Positions 1-6,392 of a stretch of DNA of 6,594 bases are shown piece by piece. Source of the stretch: Verrucomicrobiota bacterium. Its GTDB lineage: Bacteria; Verrucomicrobiota; Verrucomicrobiia; Limisphaerales; JADLHS01. The notes under the pieces were generated by a model. It saw only the letters and a list, made by a program, of their open reading frames with translations. It had not been told where the DNA came from and did not search any database. The stretch is from NCBI GenBank assembly GCA_025360895.1, contig JANYBF010000621.1, positions 1-6,594 of the forward strand, in the 5' to 3' direction. The first letter of the stretch is position 1; each line of letters begins with the position of its first letter. The translations under genes were made by a program, and so were the position numbers.

Positions 1-912
1 CGTTTCATTCTCTACACGACCTTTGTGGCCGGCGCGATGGGCCAGTTCGCGGAATTGTACAGCCAGCTCCAGAAGGCCATCGGCGCCACCCAGCGCGTTC
101 GGGAACTGCTCCGCGAAACCGGTGAAGTGGAAGCGCTCCTCGGTCCGATCCCAACCTCTGCCTTGCCCCGACTGCGCGGCGACGTGGTGTTTGAGCAGGT
201 TCACTTCACCTACCCTTCTCGACAGGGAATCGAAGTGCTGCATGCGATCAACTTCGCGGCAACTTCCGGACAAAGGATCGCGCTCGTCGGCCCGAGCGGC
301 GCCGGCAAGTCCACGCTCATTTCTCTATTGCTTCGACTCTACGATCCGTCGGCCGGTCGTCTGCTGATTGACGGCCAGGATGCGCGCGATTATCGGCTCG
401 CCGAACTTCGAGGACAGATGTCCATGGTGCCGCAGGAGGTGTTACTGTTCGGTGGAAGCATTGCGGAAAACATCGCCTATGGAAAACCGGGCGCGAGTGT
501 GGAAGAAATCGAACAAGCGGCCCGCCAGGCGAACGCGCACGAATTCATCCAAGCCTTTCCGGAGGGTTACGCCACGCTGGTAGGTGATCGCGGCATCAAA
601 CTCTCCGGCGGCCAGCGGCAGCGCGTCGCCATCGCCCGTGCGATCCTGAAGAATCCGGCCATCCTCATTCTGGATGAAGCCACCAGTTCCTTGGATTCGG
701 AAAGCGAGCGCCTGATTCAGGAGGCACTGGAAGCGCTGATGCGCGGACGCACTTCGTTCATCATTGCTCACCGGCTCGCCACGGTGCGACATGTGGATCG
801 CATCATCGTCATCGCCGGCGGACGGGTGGTGGAATCTGGCACGCACGATGAACTGCAAGCGATTGAAAATGGTGTTTACCGTCGCCTCGCCGCCCTGCAA
901 TTCCGCGATTAA
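1..912 (+). CDS. ABC exporter half-transporter, MsbA-like, C-terminal part (5' end outside window)
   Basis: This is the C-terminal 303 residues of a fused membrane/ATPase ABC exporter. The reading frame is open to the first base, so the true start lies upstream, and the GTG at 25 is only an internal codon. The first 30 or so residues resemble the end of the last transmembrane helix and its linker (FILYTTFVAGAMGQFAELY). The ATPase domain follows with every expected motif: A-loop Tyr71 (FTYPSR), Walker A GPSGAGKST at 97-105, Q-loop Gln145, signature LSGGQ at 201-205, Walker B ILILDEA at 221-227, D-loop SSLD, and H-loop His257. It should therefore be catalytically competent and act as a homodimer in the inner membrane. 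The family includes MsbA lipid A flippases and multidrug exporters. The sequence resembles MsbA most, but substrate cannot be read from the ATPase half. It is convergent with ftsZ, with 39 bases between the stops. Confidence 0.95.
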   Translation, partial: RFILYTTFVAGAMGQFAELYSQLQKAIGATQRVRELLRETGEVEALLGPIPTSALPRLRGDVVFEQVHFTYPSRQGIEVLHAINFAATSGQRIALVGPSGAGKSTLISLLLRLYDPSAGRLLIDGQDARDYRLAELRGQMSMVPQEVLLFGGSIAENIAYGKPGASVEEIEQAARQANAHEFIQAFPEGYATLVGDRGIKLSGGQRQRVAIARAILKNPAILILDEATSSLDSESERLIQEALEALMRGRTSFIIAHRLATVRHVDRIIVIAGGRVVESGTHDELQAIENGVYRRLAALQFRD

Positions 913-951
913 GTGGAAACGAAATTTTGCGGGATGCGGATCGGACCTCGG
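913..951. other. Short convergent intergenic gap between exporter and ftsZ stops
   Basis: These 39 bases separate two converging stop codons. I looked for a shared stem-loop with flanking T-runs and found none. The only self-complementary stretch, GACC-TC-GGTC near 944-953, has a two-base loop and runs into the ftsZ stop, so it is not a credible terminator. Confidence 0.6.
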
Positions 952-2265
952 TCAATTCAACGCCACCCCCCGCCGCACGTAGGTCGGCAGGTCGAGGTCT
1001 TCGCCCTTGTGAATCGTGGGTTCACTTTTGTCAAAGCGACCCTTGTTCACGATGTCGAGCGGGAGCGTAATTTGTTTCATGCGCGGGCCGGCCTTGCGAA
1101 CGGGACCGCGCTTGCCCGTTTGTTGGGCAAGAATTTGCTCGCGCTGCTCCACACTCAACGCCGGGGCCGGCGGTACATGGCGGGAGCTTGGCCGCTCCGG
1201 CTTGGTGGGATGGAGCAACTCAGTGTCGAAGCCCGGCGCATCCGGGGTCAGCGCGGGTTTTCCGTTTTTGCCCGGCGCGGGTTTCGCGCTGGTACGCGGT
1301 TGGCGACCCGTGGCAATGATGGTCACCGCCAAACGGTCATGGAAGGATTCAGCCACCGCCGCGCCCATGATGATGCGCGCCTTCGGGCAATGCTCGTTCA
1401 GGTCCGCCATCACCCGGTTTACGTCGGCCATGGAGAGGTCCGGCCCGCCCAGCAGGCTGACCAGCACGGTTTCCGCTTCCGTCAGTGCCTGCCCGCCATC
1501 CAGCAAGGGGTGCGCGGGCAACTTCTCAATCGCATCGCGCGCACGGGTGGTCCCGGCGGATTCCACGGTGGCAAAACAGCTTTCGCCGTGGCCCGCGCGC
1601 AGCAACGCGCACAGTTCCTCGAAATGAATTTCAATCAATCCCCGATACATGAGCAGCCGCCACACACCGCGCACGCCTTCGATCAAGAGGTGCGCCGAGG
1701 CCCGAAAGGCATCCGCGAAACCGGCGTGCTCTTCGAGCAACTTGGCGGCCTTCTGGTGCGGCAGGCAGATGACGCCATCGGCGACGGTCTTGAGCTGCTC
1801 AAGACCCTGCCGGGCATGGCGCTCCCGCTGGTTGCCCTCGCAGGCAAAAGGCAGCGTGACAAACGCCAGCACGAGCGCACCACTCTCGCGGGCTGCGCGA
1901 GCCAATACCGGGCTCACCCCCGTGCCGGTACCGCCTCCGAGACCCGTTACTAGAAAAACCACTTCCGCGCCCGCACAAGCCGTCTTCAGCCGGTCAAAAT
2001 TTTCCTCGGCCAGTTCGCACCCGCGCTCTGGATCGCCGCCGGCGCCCAACCCCCGCAGCATTTTACTTTCGAGATGAATCATCTCGGCGCCGGCGGCCGT
2101 CACGGAATTATCCGTGTTGACGGCCACGAATTTAGCGCCGGTAAAATCTTCCGCCGCCATCTGGCCAGCCATGGTAATGCCCGCAGTGCCGACGCCGAAA
2201 ATGGTGACGGAACGCTTCTTGGTTTCCCCGGCTGAGAGTGGTTGAGAAATGATTTCGGAATCCAT
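952..2265 (-). CDS. ftsZ: Cell division protein FtsZ, divergent catalytic loop
   Basis: This is the tubulin-like GTPase that polymerises into the division ring (437 residues; E. coli has 383). Family signatures include the FAVNTD-like VAVNTD (48-52), T3 loop RGLGAGGDPERG (71-82), T4 loop GLGGGTGTG (108-116) and EGNQR (143-147, matching E. coli E138 and R142). The last residues, GEDLDLPTYVRR, match the conserved peptide that binds FtsA/ZipA-type partners. About 95 residues of Pro/Lys-rich linker precede it, explaining the extra length. Three nucleotide sites are unusual: T1 is GVGTAGIT (24-31) instead of GVGGGGGN, the guanine-contact ND pair is AH (191-192), and the T7 loop is LIEIHFEEL (210-218) where E. 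coli has LMNVDFADV. The start ATG lies 13 bases after the ftsA stop with no Shine-Dalgarno-like sequence, so translational coupling is likely. A longer in-frame reading to 2394 overlaps ftsA and lacks FtsZ similarity. Identity is sure; full GTPase activity is not. Confidence 0.96.
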   Translation of the reverse strand: MDSEIISQPLSAGETKKRSVTIFGVGTAGITMAGQMAAEDFTGAKFVAVNTDNSVTAAGAEMIHLESKMLRGLGAGGDPERGCELAEENFDRLKTACAGAEVVFLVTGLGGGTGTGVSPVLARAARESGALVLAFVTLPFACEGNQRERHARQGLEQLKTVADGVICLPHQKAAKLLEEHAGFADAFRASAHLLIEGVRGVWRLLMYRGLIEIHFEELCALLRAGHGESCFATVESAGTTRARDAIEKLPAHPLLDGGQALTEAETVLVSLLGGPDLSMADVNRVMADLNEHCPKARIIMGAAVAESFHDRLAVTIIATGRQPRTSAKPAPGKNGKPALTPDAPGFDTELLHPTKPERPSSRHVPPAPALSVEQREQILAQQTGKRGPVRKAGPRMKQITLPLDIVNKGRFDKSEPTIHKGEDLDLPTYVRRGVALN

Positions 2266-2278
2266 GGCGGTTGAGGGG

Positions 2279-3499
2279 TTAGCGGGGCAGCAGTTTACCG
2301 AAGACGTTTTTAAGATTTTGCCCGAACGTGGGACGCGCCTCGCGCTTGCGGAACTTGAACGAGCCGAAGCGCACCAGACCGATGGCCGTGGCAAATTCGG
2401 GCTGATCCAGCGTGGACTTAAGGCCGCTCACGGTATTTGTTTTTCCGAGGGTGACAGGCAATTCGAGGACCTGTTCCGCGAGCCGGGCAATCTCGGGAAT
2501 CCGGGCGCCCCCGCCGCACAGAAACACACCGGCACGCAAATACTCCAGCAGCCCGGCCTGTTCCAAATCCTGCGCGATCAGTTGAAACACTTCCTCCAAC
2601 CGCATGACCATGATGCGGCGGAGATGCTCGAGGTTGACGGTGTTCAGCGGCAGGCCAAGTTCGCTCGTGATGTTCATCGTCTGGCCTTTGACGGCTTCAT
2701 CTATGAAGGCCGAGCCGTTCTCGATCTTGAGTTGCTCCGCGCGGCCCTGCGGAACTTTCAGCCCGAACGCGAGATCGTTCGTCACATGATCTCCACCGAC
2801 CGCCAGTACGCCGGTATGCTTGATGACGCCGCCGGAATAAACCACGTAATCGGTCGTGCCACCGCCAATGTCAATCACCAGGGCGCCGAGTTCCTTTTGC
2901 GCATTTGAGAGCACTGCCAGCGAAGAGGCTAGGCCGTTGAAGACGACTTCGTTTACTTCGAGCTGCATGCCCTTGACGACGCGGATCGCATTTTGCAACC
3001 GGTTCAGATGGCCGTGGACCACATGGACATCCACTTCCAGGCGCGCACCCAACATGCCCACGGGATCGGTCACGCCGTCGTGGCCATCCACCAGAAAATG
3101 CTGACGGATGGCGTGCAACACCGTGTTGTCCTGCGGCAGATTGATCGCCTTCGCGTTCTTCACCACATCCAACACATCCTCGTCGGAAATCTCGCGATCG
3201 GCGGAAACCACCGGATGGACCCCACGATTGTTGAAACCGCGAATATGCCCGCCTGTCACCCCGAGATAAACACTGCGAATCTCAACGTCCGCCATTTGTT
3301 CCGCCTCGACGATGGCGTGGCGCACGCCTTCCTCGACCGCCCGGGCGTCCACAATCTCGCCCTTCCGCACCCCTCGCGTCCGCGCCTGGCCAACGCCGAT
3401 AATGTTGAGGACGCCGTCGTCATTCATTTCGCCAACCACGGCGCAAATCTTGGACGTTCCAATTTCGAGTCCGACGATGATGGAAGGTGAATCAAACAT
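2279..3499 (-). CDS. ftsA: Cell division protein FtsA
   Basis: This is the actin-like ATP-binding protein that tethers FtsZ filaments to the inner membrane and recruits later division proteins. It has 406 residues, a normal family length. The actin-fold motifs are in order: phosphate-1 VGLEIGTSKICAVVGEM (9-25), the FtsA-specific 1C (SHS2) insert after the YLGVTGGHIRG segment (78-88), phosphate-2 ALVIDIGGGTTDYVVYSGG (206-224), and adenosine motif VFLCGGGARIPEIARLAE (325-342). The C-terminus, GQNLKNVFGKLLPR, fits the short amphipathic membrane-targeting helix of the family. The ATG overlaps the end of ftsQ by 8 bases in another frame and has a GGAG 11 bases upstream, which supports this start. 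ftsZ follows after 13 bases. No key motif is missing. The unusual features of the neighbouring FtsZ therefore sit beside an apparently ordinary partner. Confidence 0.97.
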   Translation of the reverse strand: MFDSPSIIVGLEIGTSKICAVVGEMNDDGVLNIIGVGQARTRGVRKGEIVDARAVEEGVRHAIVEAEQMADVEIRSVYLGVTGGHIRGFNNRGVHPVVSADREISDEDVLDVVKNAKAINLPQDNTVLHAIRQHFLVDGHDGVTDPVGMLGARLEVDVHVVHGHLNRLQNAIRVVKGMQLEVNEVVFNGLASSLAVLSNAQKELGALVIDIGGGTTDYVVYSGGVIKHTGVLAVGGDHVTNDLAFGLKVPQGRAEQLKIENGSAFIDEAVKGQTMNITSELGLPLNTVNLEHLRRIMVMRLEEVFQLIAQDLEQAGLLEYLRAGVFLCGGGARIPEIARLAEQVLELPVTLGKTNTVSGLKSTLDQPEFATAIGLVRFGSFKFRKREARPTFGQNLKNVFGKLLPR

Positions 3500-4463
3500 T
3501 TCGTTTCTTGCTCCGGAGTGGTTTGGGAGGTTTAGGCGGGGCCGGGGGCGTGGGCAACGAGTTTGCTTCGAGCCAGCGCAGCGGGCTATTGCTCGTTACA
3601 GCAAGATCGAGGGACACAATTCTACCCTTCTTCTGCTGGACCGTATCGTAAATCACGCGCCAGCGGCGCAATTGCCGATCCAAGTCGTTCAGGGCAAAAG
3701 TCACTTCACTCCCCTGCCCCGTCAGCACCACCAAGACATCCGACGCGTTCACGTCAATCCGCCGCAGGTCCACCAAACCCGCCATCGGCGAAGCAGCGAA
3801 GTGCGATATGAGCTGCAAACCCGCCGCCACCGGTGCGGAATCCAGCCGCCGGCCCGGTTGCAAATTCACGAGATTAGTCAGCACCAACAGCGGGAGGGAA
3901 TCCTCCGCCAGCCCCCCGGCCGTCGCGCGTTGCCGCGGATCCATCGGCGGCATCACAAAACCCTCCACGTCGAGATGAAAGACCTTGGCGCCCACCCCGC
4001 TGCCAACCGGAGACGGCCCGACTCCGATCTGGGCCACCGCTTCGCGCTCCGTCACCCGCAACCGTAGTGTTTTCGGCAGGATGCGTTCCACGGAAACCTT
4101 GGCGATGAAGGGAATCCGCGCCAAATTCTGCTTCACCCGTACGAGATCCAACGCGAGCAGATTTTCGCCGGGCTTCACGTTGGCCCACCGGCGCAGTTCC
4201 GCCTCAGCGATGACCCCGTCGGTCTGCACTTCGATCTCACGAATGGCAAAGGCCGGGTTCTGGTAAACCATCTGTTCCAATGCCCAATCCCCGGCACGCC
4301 ACAACAAATAAATCCCAAACCCCGTGCCGAACAGCACCCCCACCGCCAGGACACCCCATCGCATCCGCGTCCGGCGCACCTGATCCGAACGCAATTTCAC
4401 GTCCAACACATGCACGCGCCCCAACCGCCGGTTGACTGATTTTCGTTTAAGCCACATCGCCAT
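3492..4463 (-). CDS. ftsQ: Cell division protein FtsQ (DivIB family)
   Basis: This is a bitopic inner-membrane protein of the FtsQ-FtsL-FtsB division complex. With the ATG at 4463 it has 323 residues. A short basic cytoplasmic tail is followed by one membrane helix (about 36-55, WGVLAVGVLFGTGFGIYLLW). Next come a periplasmic POTRA domain (about 71-145, from FAIREIEV through FIAKVSVERILPKTLRLRVTERE) and a beta domain. The protein ends in a Pro/Lys-rich tail (PTPPAPPKPPKP and a basic end) that is longer than in E. coli FtsQ. FtsQ proteins vary greatly, so the call rests on topology, the POTRA pattern and the place between ddl and ftsA. The start is uncertain. An in-frame GTG at 4499 would overlap ddl by 23 bases, and an ATG at 4457 is also possible; none has a strong ribosome binding site. 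I prefer 4463 as the first ATG after the ddl stop, leaving a 13-base gap. Confidence 0.88.
   Translation of the reverse strand: MAMWLKRKSVNRRLGRVHVLDVKLRSDQVRRTRMRWGVLAVGVLFGTGFGIYLLWRAGDWALEQMVYQNPAFAIREIEVQTDGVIAEAELRRWANVKPGENLLALDLVRVKQNLARIPFIAKVSVERILPKTLRLRVTEREAVAQIGVGPSPVGSGVGAKVFHLDVEGFVMPPMDPRQRATAGGLAEDSLPLLVLTNLVNLQPGRRLDSAPVAAGLQLISHFAASPMAGLVDLRRIDVNASDVLVVLTGQGSEVTFALNDLDRQLRRWRVIYDTVQQKKGRIVSLDLAVTSNSPLRWLEANSLPTPPAPPKPPKPLRSKKRNV
3511..3514 (-). promoter_or_regulatory. Shine-Dalgarno candidate for ftsA (GGAG)
   Basis: On the minus strand a GGAG lies 11 bases before the ftsA ATG, inside the 3' end of ftsQ. It is the clearest ribosome-binding match at a suitable distance among the junctions here and supports the start at 3499. 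Confidence 0.5.
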
Positions 4464-4476
4464 CAATTCAAAAAAA

Positions 4477-5436
4477 TCACCGAAGTTCCCCGCAGACACC
4501 GGGCACTATTCCGGTCTTTTTGCATCTATTATTTAAAATTCGTTTCAGCGCCAACGCCACCATCCGCTGGCACAACTCTGCGTAACCAATGCCCGCCGCC
4601 GCCGCCGCCTTGGGCAGCAAACTCGTCTCCGTCATGCCGGGCAACGAGTTCACTTCCAGCACCACGGGATCGCCATTCGCCCGCACCATCACATCCACCC
4701 GCGCGTAGTCGCGCCCGCCGACGGCCCGGAAGGCGCCGAGGGCGGCGGTCTGCACGCGCTTCGTCGTCGTCTCGTCGAACGGGGCGGGGCAAAAATATTC
4801 CGCTGCCCCCACGCTGTACTTCGACCGGTAATCATAAACGCCCGAGTACGGGCGCACCTCGACGATCGGCAGCGGTTGGTCTTCCAGAATTCCAACCGTG
4901 CATTCGCGCCCGATGATTTTTTCTTCCATCAACACTTCCGAATCGTGCCGTAACGCCTCGGCCAGCGCATTCGCCCACTCCTCGACGCGCTCGACGAATT
5001 GCAGCCCAACGCTCGATCCCTGGCGCACCGGTTTGATCACGAGGGGCGGATTCCACCCCATCGGCCACGGCGTTTTTGCGGTATCCAACACCAGCGAACG
5101 GGCCGTTGGCACCCCGACCGCAGCGCAGCGCTGCTTCGTCAGGACCTTGTCAAAACTGATCCGGCTGGCTTCTGCATCGCAGCCGGTATAGGGCACGCCC
5201 ATGTCGTCCAACTCTGCCTGCACCGTACCGTCCTCGCCATAAGTCCCGTGTAACGCGAGGAAAACCACCTGCGTACCCGGCGCCAACCGCCAGCCCGGCT
5301 CGCGCGGGTCGAGTTCAACCACGGTGTGCCCGAGCGACTGCAACGCCGTCGCCACCGCCACGCCGGAACTCAACGAAACTTCGCGTTCCGCACTTCGCCC
5401 GCCCAGCATCACGGTGATTTTTAACTTCGATTTCAT
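4477..5436 (-). CDS. ddl: D-alanine--D-alanine ligase
   Basis: This is the cytoplasmic ATP-grasp enzyme that joins two D-alanines to make the dipeptide MurF adds to the peptidoglycan stem. It has 319 residues; E. coli DdlB has 306. The N-terminal substrate loop LGGRSAEREVSLSSG (11-25) carries Glu17, equivalent to DdlB E15. LALHGTYGEDG (60-70) and VIKPVRQGSSVGL (133-145, Ser142 equivalent to S150) follow. YDYRSKYS (201-208) contains the KY pair whose Tyr (DdlB Y216) is typical of ligases making D-Ala-D-Ala rather than D-Ala-D-Lac. ARVDVMV (245-251) and VLEVNSLPGMTETSLLP (259-275) supply Arg246 and the metal ligands Asp248, Glu261 and Asn263. The ATG is 5 bases after the murB stop. A GAGGG lies only two bases before the ATG, too close for a standard ribosome site, so coupling to murB is likely. 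The last 20 or so residues after the catalytic fold are AT-rich in DNA and may hold a promoter for ftsQ. Confidence 0.96.
   Translation of the reverse strand: MKSKLKITVMLGGRSAEREVSLSSGVAVATALQSLGHTVVELDPREPGWRLAPGTQVVFLALHGTYGEDGTVQAELDDMGVPYTGCDAEASRISFDKVLTKQRCAAVGVPTARSLVLDTAKTPWPMGWNPPLVIKPVRQGSSVGLQFVERVEEWANALAEALRHDSEVLMEEKIIGRECTVGILEDQPLPIVEVRPYSGVYDYRSKYSVGAAEYFCPAPFDETTTKRVQTAALGAFRAVGGRDYARVDVMVRANGDPVVLEVNSLPGMTETSLLPKAAAAAGIGYAELCQRMVALALKRILNNRCKKTGIVPGVCGELR
4528..4554 (-). promoter_or_regulatory. Possible internal promoter for ftsQAZ within the end of ddl
   Basis: On the minus strand, TTGGCG (4549-4554) is followed by AATAAT (4528-4533), with a 15-base spacer. These match the sigma-70 -35 box at 4 of 6 positions and the -10 box at 5 of 6. 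They sit in an AT-rich island (about 4510-4545) that stands out from the GC-rich surroundings, about 65 bases before the ftsQ ATG. E. coli also has ftsQAZ promoters inside ddlB, which makes the position plausible. The spacer is short, and AT-rich codons for a Lys/Ile/Asn-rich tail would give the same picture, so this is tentative. Confidence 0.25.
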
Positions 5437-5441
5437 CGCCC

Positions 5442-6392
5442 TCAGTCCACCCCGACAATTTCCACTTCGGGATGCAGTTCGATTCCACGCTCGGTTTTCG
5501 CACGCGCCTGGATCAGGGTCATCAAATCCAAAACGTCCTTCGCTGTCGCGCAGCCGTCGTTGACGATGAAATTGCCGTGTTCCAGCGAAACCATCGCCCC
5601 GCCGACGCGATGGCCTTTGAGTCCCAACTCTTGAACCAGCCGGCCGGCCGGGATCGTCGCTGGATTCTTGAAACTACAACCCGCGCTCGGGGCCGCCGGT
5701 TGCGAGTCCCAACGCTTGACACTGAACGAGTTCATCCGCTGCGCCACCTCTTCCCGTGTCGTCGCGTTGCATTTGAAAACCGCGCCGAGCGCAATGTGGT
5801 TTTTCAACAGGGGACAAGCCCGATATTCCACCGGCACTTCGGCCACGGGTCGTTCGTGAATCCGCCCCGCGTAATCCATGATGCGAACGGATTCCACCAC
5901 GGCAAACGACCACGCGCCCATCGCACCGGCATTCATCCGCAACGCGCCTCCCACACTGCCGGGGATGCCCTCCAGAAATTCCACCCCGCTCAAACCCGCG
6001 CGCTTGGCTTCGACGGCGACCAGCTTCAATTTTGCGCCCGCACCGCACCGCATCCGTTCGCCAGTGATCTCAACCATGCTAAAACTTGGATGCGCGAGAC
6101 ATATCACCACTCCGCGAATCCCACCGTCGCGCACCAGCAGATTCGAGCCGCGCCCGAGGACAAATAAATCCACGGCGCGCTCGGCGACAAACTTCACAAC
6201 TTCCGCCAGATCCGCTTCGCTCGCCGGCTCGACATAAACTTCCGCCGGCCCACCAACCCGCAAGGTGGTCCGCTTCGCGAGTGGCTCGTGGCAATGGATC
6301 ACGGTCGCTGGCGAAACACGCCGCGCGAGCTCCTCGACGAGCGGTTCCCAACCGGGCGGCGGGCAATCCATGATGGTAGCCATTTCGGTCAT
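5442..6392 (-). CDS. murB: UDP-N-acetylenolpyruvoylglucosamine reductase MurB
   Basis: This is the cytoplasmic FAD enzyme that uses NADPH to reduce UDP-GlcNAc-enolpyruvate to UDP-MurNAc, the second committed step of peptidoglycan synthesis. It has 316 residues. FAD-binding motifs are clear: RTTLRVGGPAEV (41-52), LGRGSNLLVRDGG (79-91) and EGIPGSVGGALRMNAG (141-156). The substrate-binding YR pair is at 190-191, the proton-donor region is SAGCSFKNP (236-244), and the C-terminal acid is Glu309 in HPEVEIVG. The compact length suggests the shorter type II form. Two positions differ from E. coli: Cys239 replaces catalytic Ser229, and the YRxS motif reads YRAC. Cys at the first position is chemically reasonable and I recall it in other MurB proteins. 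The ATG at 6392 overlaps the preceding stop as ATGA, which favours this start over in-frame ATGs at 6383 and 6371. Confidence 0.96.
   Translation of the reverse strand: MTEMATIMDCPPPGWEPLVEELARRVSPATVIHCHEPLAKRTTLRVGGPAEVYVEPASEADLAEVVKFVAERAVDLFVLGRGSNLLVRDGGIRGVVICLAHPSFSMVEITGERMRCGAGAKLKLVAVEAKRAGLSGVEFLEGIPGSVGGALRMNAGAMGAWSFAVVESVRIMDYAGRIHERPVAEVPVEYRACPLLKNHIALGAVFKCNATTREEVAQRMNSFSVKRWDSQPAAPSAGCSFKNPATIPAGRLVQELGLKGHRVGGAMVSLEHGNFIVNDGCATAKDVLDLMTLIQARAKTERGIELHPEVEIVGVD
6389..6392 (-). other. ATGA stop/start overlap (murG-like/murB)
   Basis: The minus-strand bases ATGA contain the murB start (ATG) and the stop (TGA) of the upstream gene. This is the usual arrangement for translational coupling. 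No Shine-Dalgarno sequence is visible just upstream, so murB translation probably depends on ribosomes finishing the previous gene. Confidence 0.7.

Noticed and set aside
913..951. Bidirectional terminator between the converging genes
   Set aside because: There is no stem of useful length and no flanking T-runs. Only a four-base inverted pair with a two-base loop is present.
913..1953. Long plus-strand open frame (346 codons) antisense to ftsZ
   Set aside because: It is continuous in frame with the exporter stop, has no recognisable domain, and lies wholly over the clear FtsZ coding sequence. It is a typical high-GC shadow frame.
952..2265. Bacterial tubulin (BtubA/B type) instead of FtsZ
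   Set aside because: Some Verrucomicrobiota carry such tubulins, and the odd T7 loop raised the idea. However, GGGTGTG in T4, the FtsZ-type T3 loop, the C-terminal FtsA-binding peptide and the ftsQA context are all FtsZ.
2266..2394. N-terminal extension of ftsZ by 43 codons
   Set aside because: It would overlap the end of ftsA by over 110 bases, and its Arg/Ser-rich translation is unlike any FtsZ N-terminus. The ATG at 2265 gives the normal start.
2249..2908. Plus-strand open frame of 219 codons antisense to ftsA
   Set aside because: It has no recognisable family pattern, and FtsA motifs on the other strand account for the region.
3312..4067. Plus-strand open frame of 251 codons over ftsA and ftsQ
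   Set aside because: Composition is His/Arg/Pro-rich as expected of an antisense shadow, and it spans the boundary of two well supported genes.
4464..4499. GTG start at 4499 for ftsQ
   Set aside because: It is possible but less likely: it needs a non-ATG codon, a 23-base overlap with ddl and only a weak upstream purine run. It adds 12 residues to a variable tail.
5472..6167. Plus-strand open frame of 231 codons antisense to murB
   Set aside because: It covers MurB catalytic motifs on the opposite strand and has no plausible protein features of its own.
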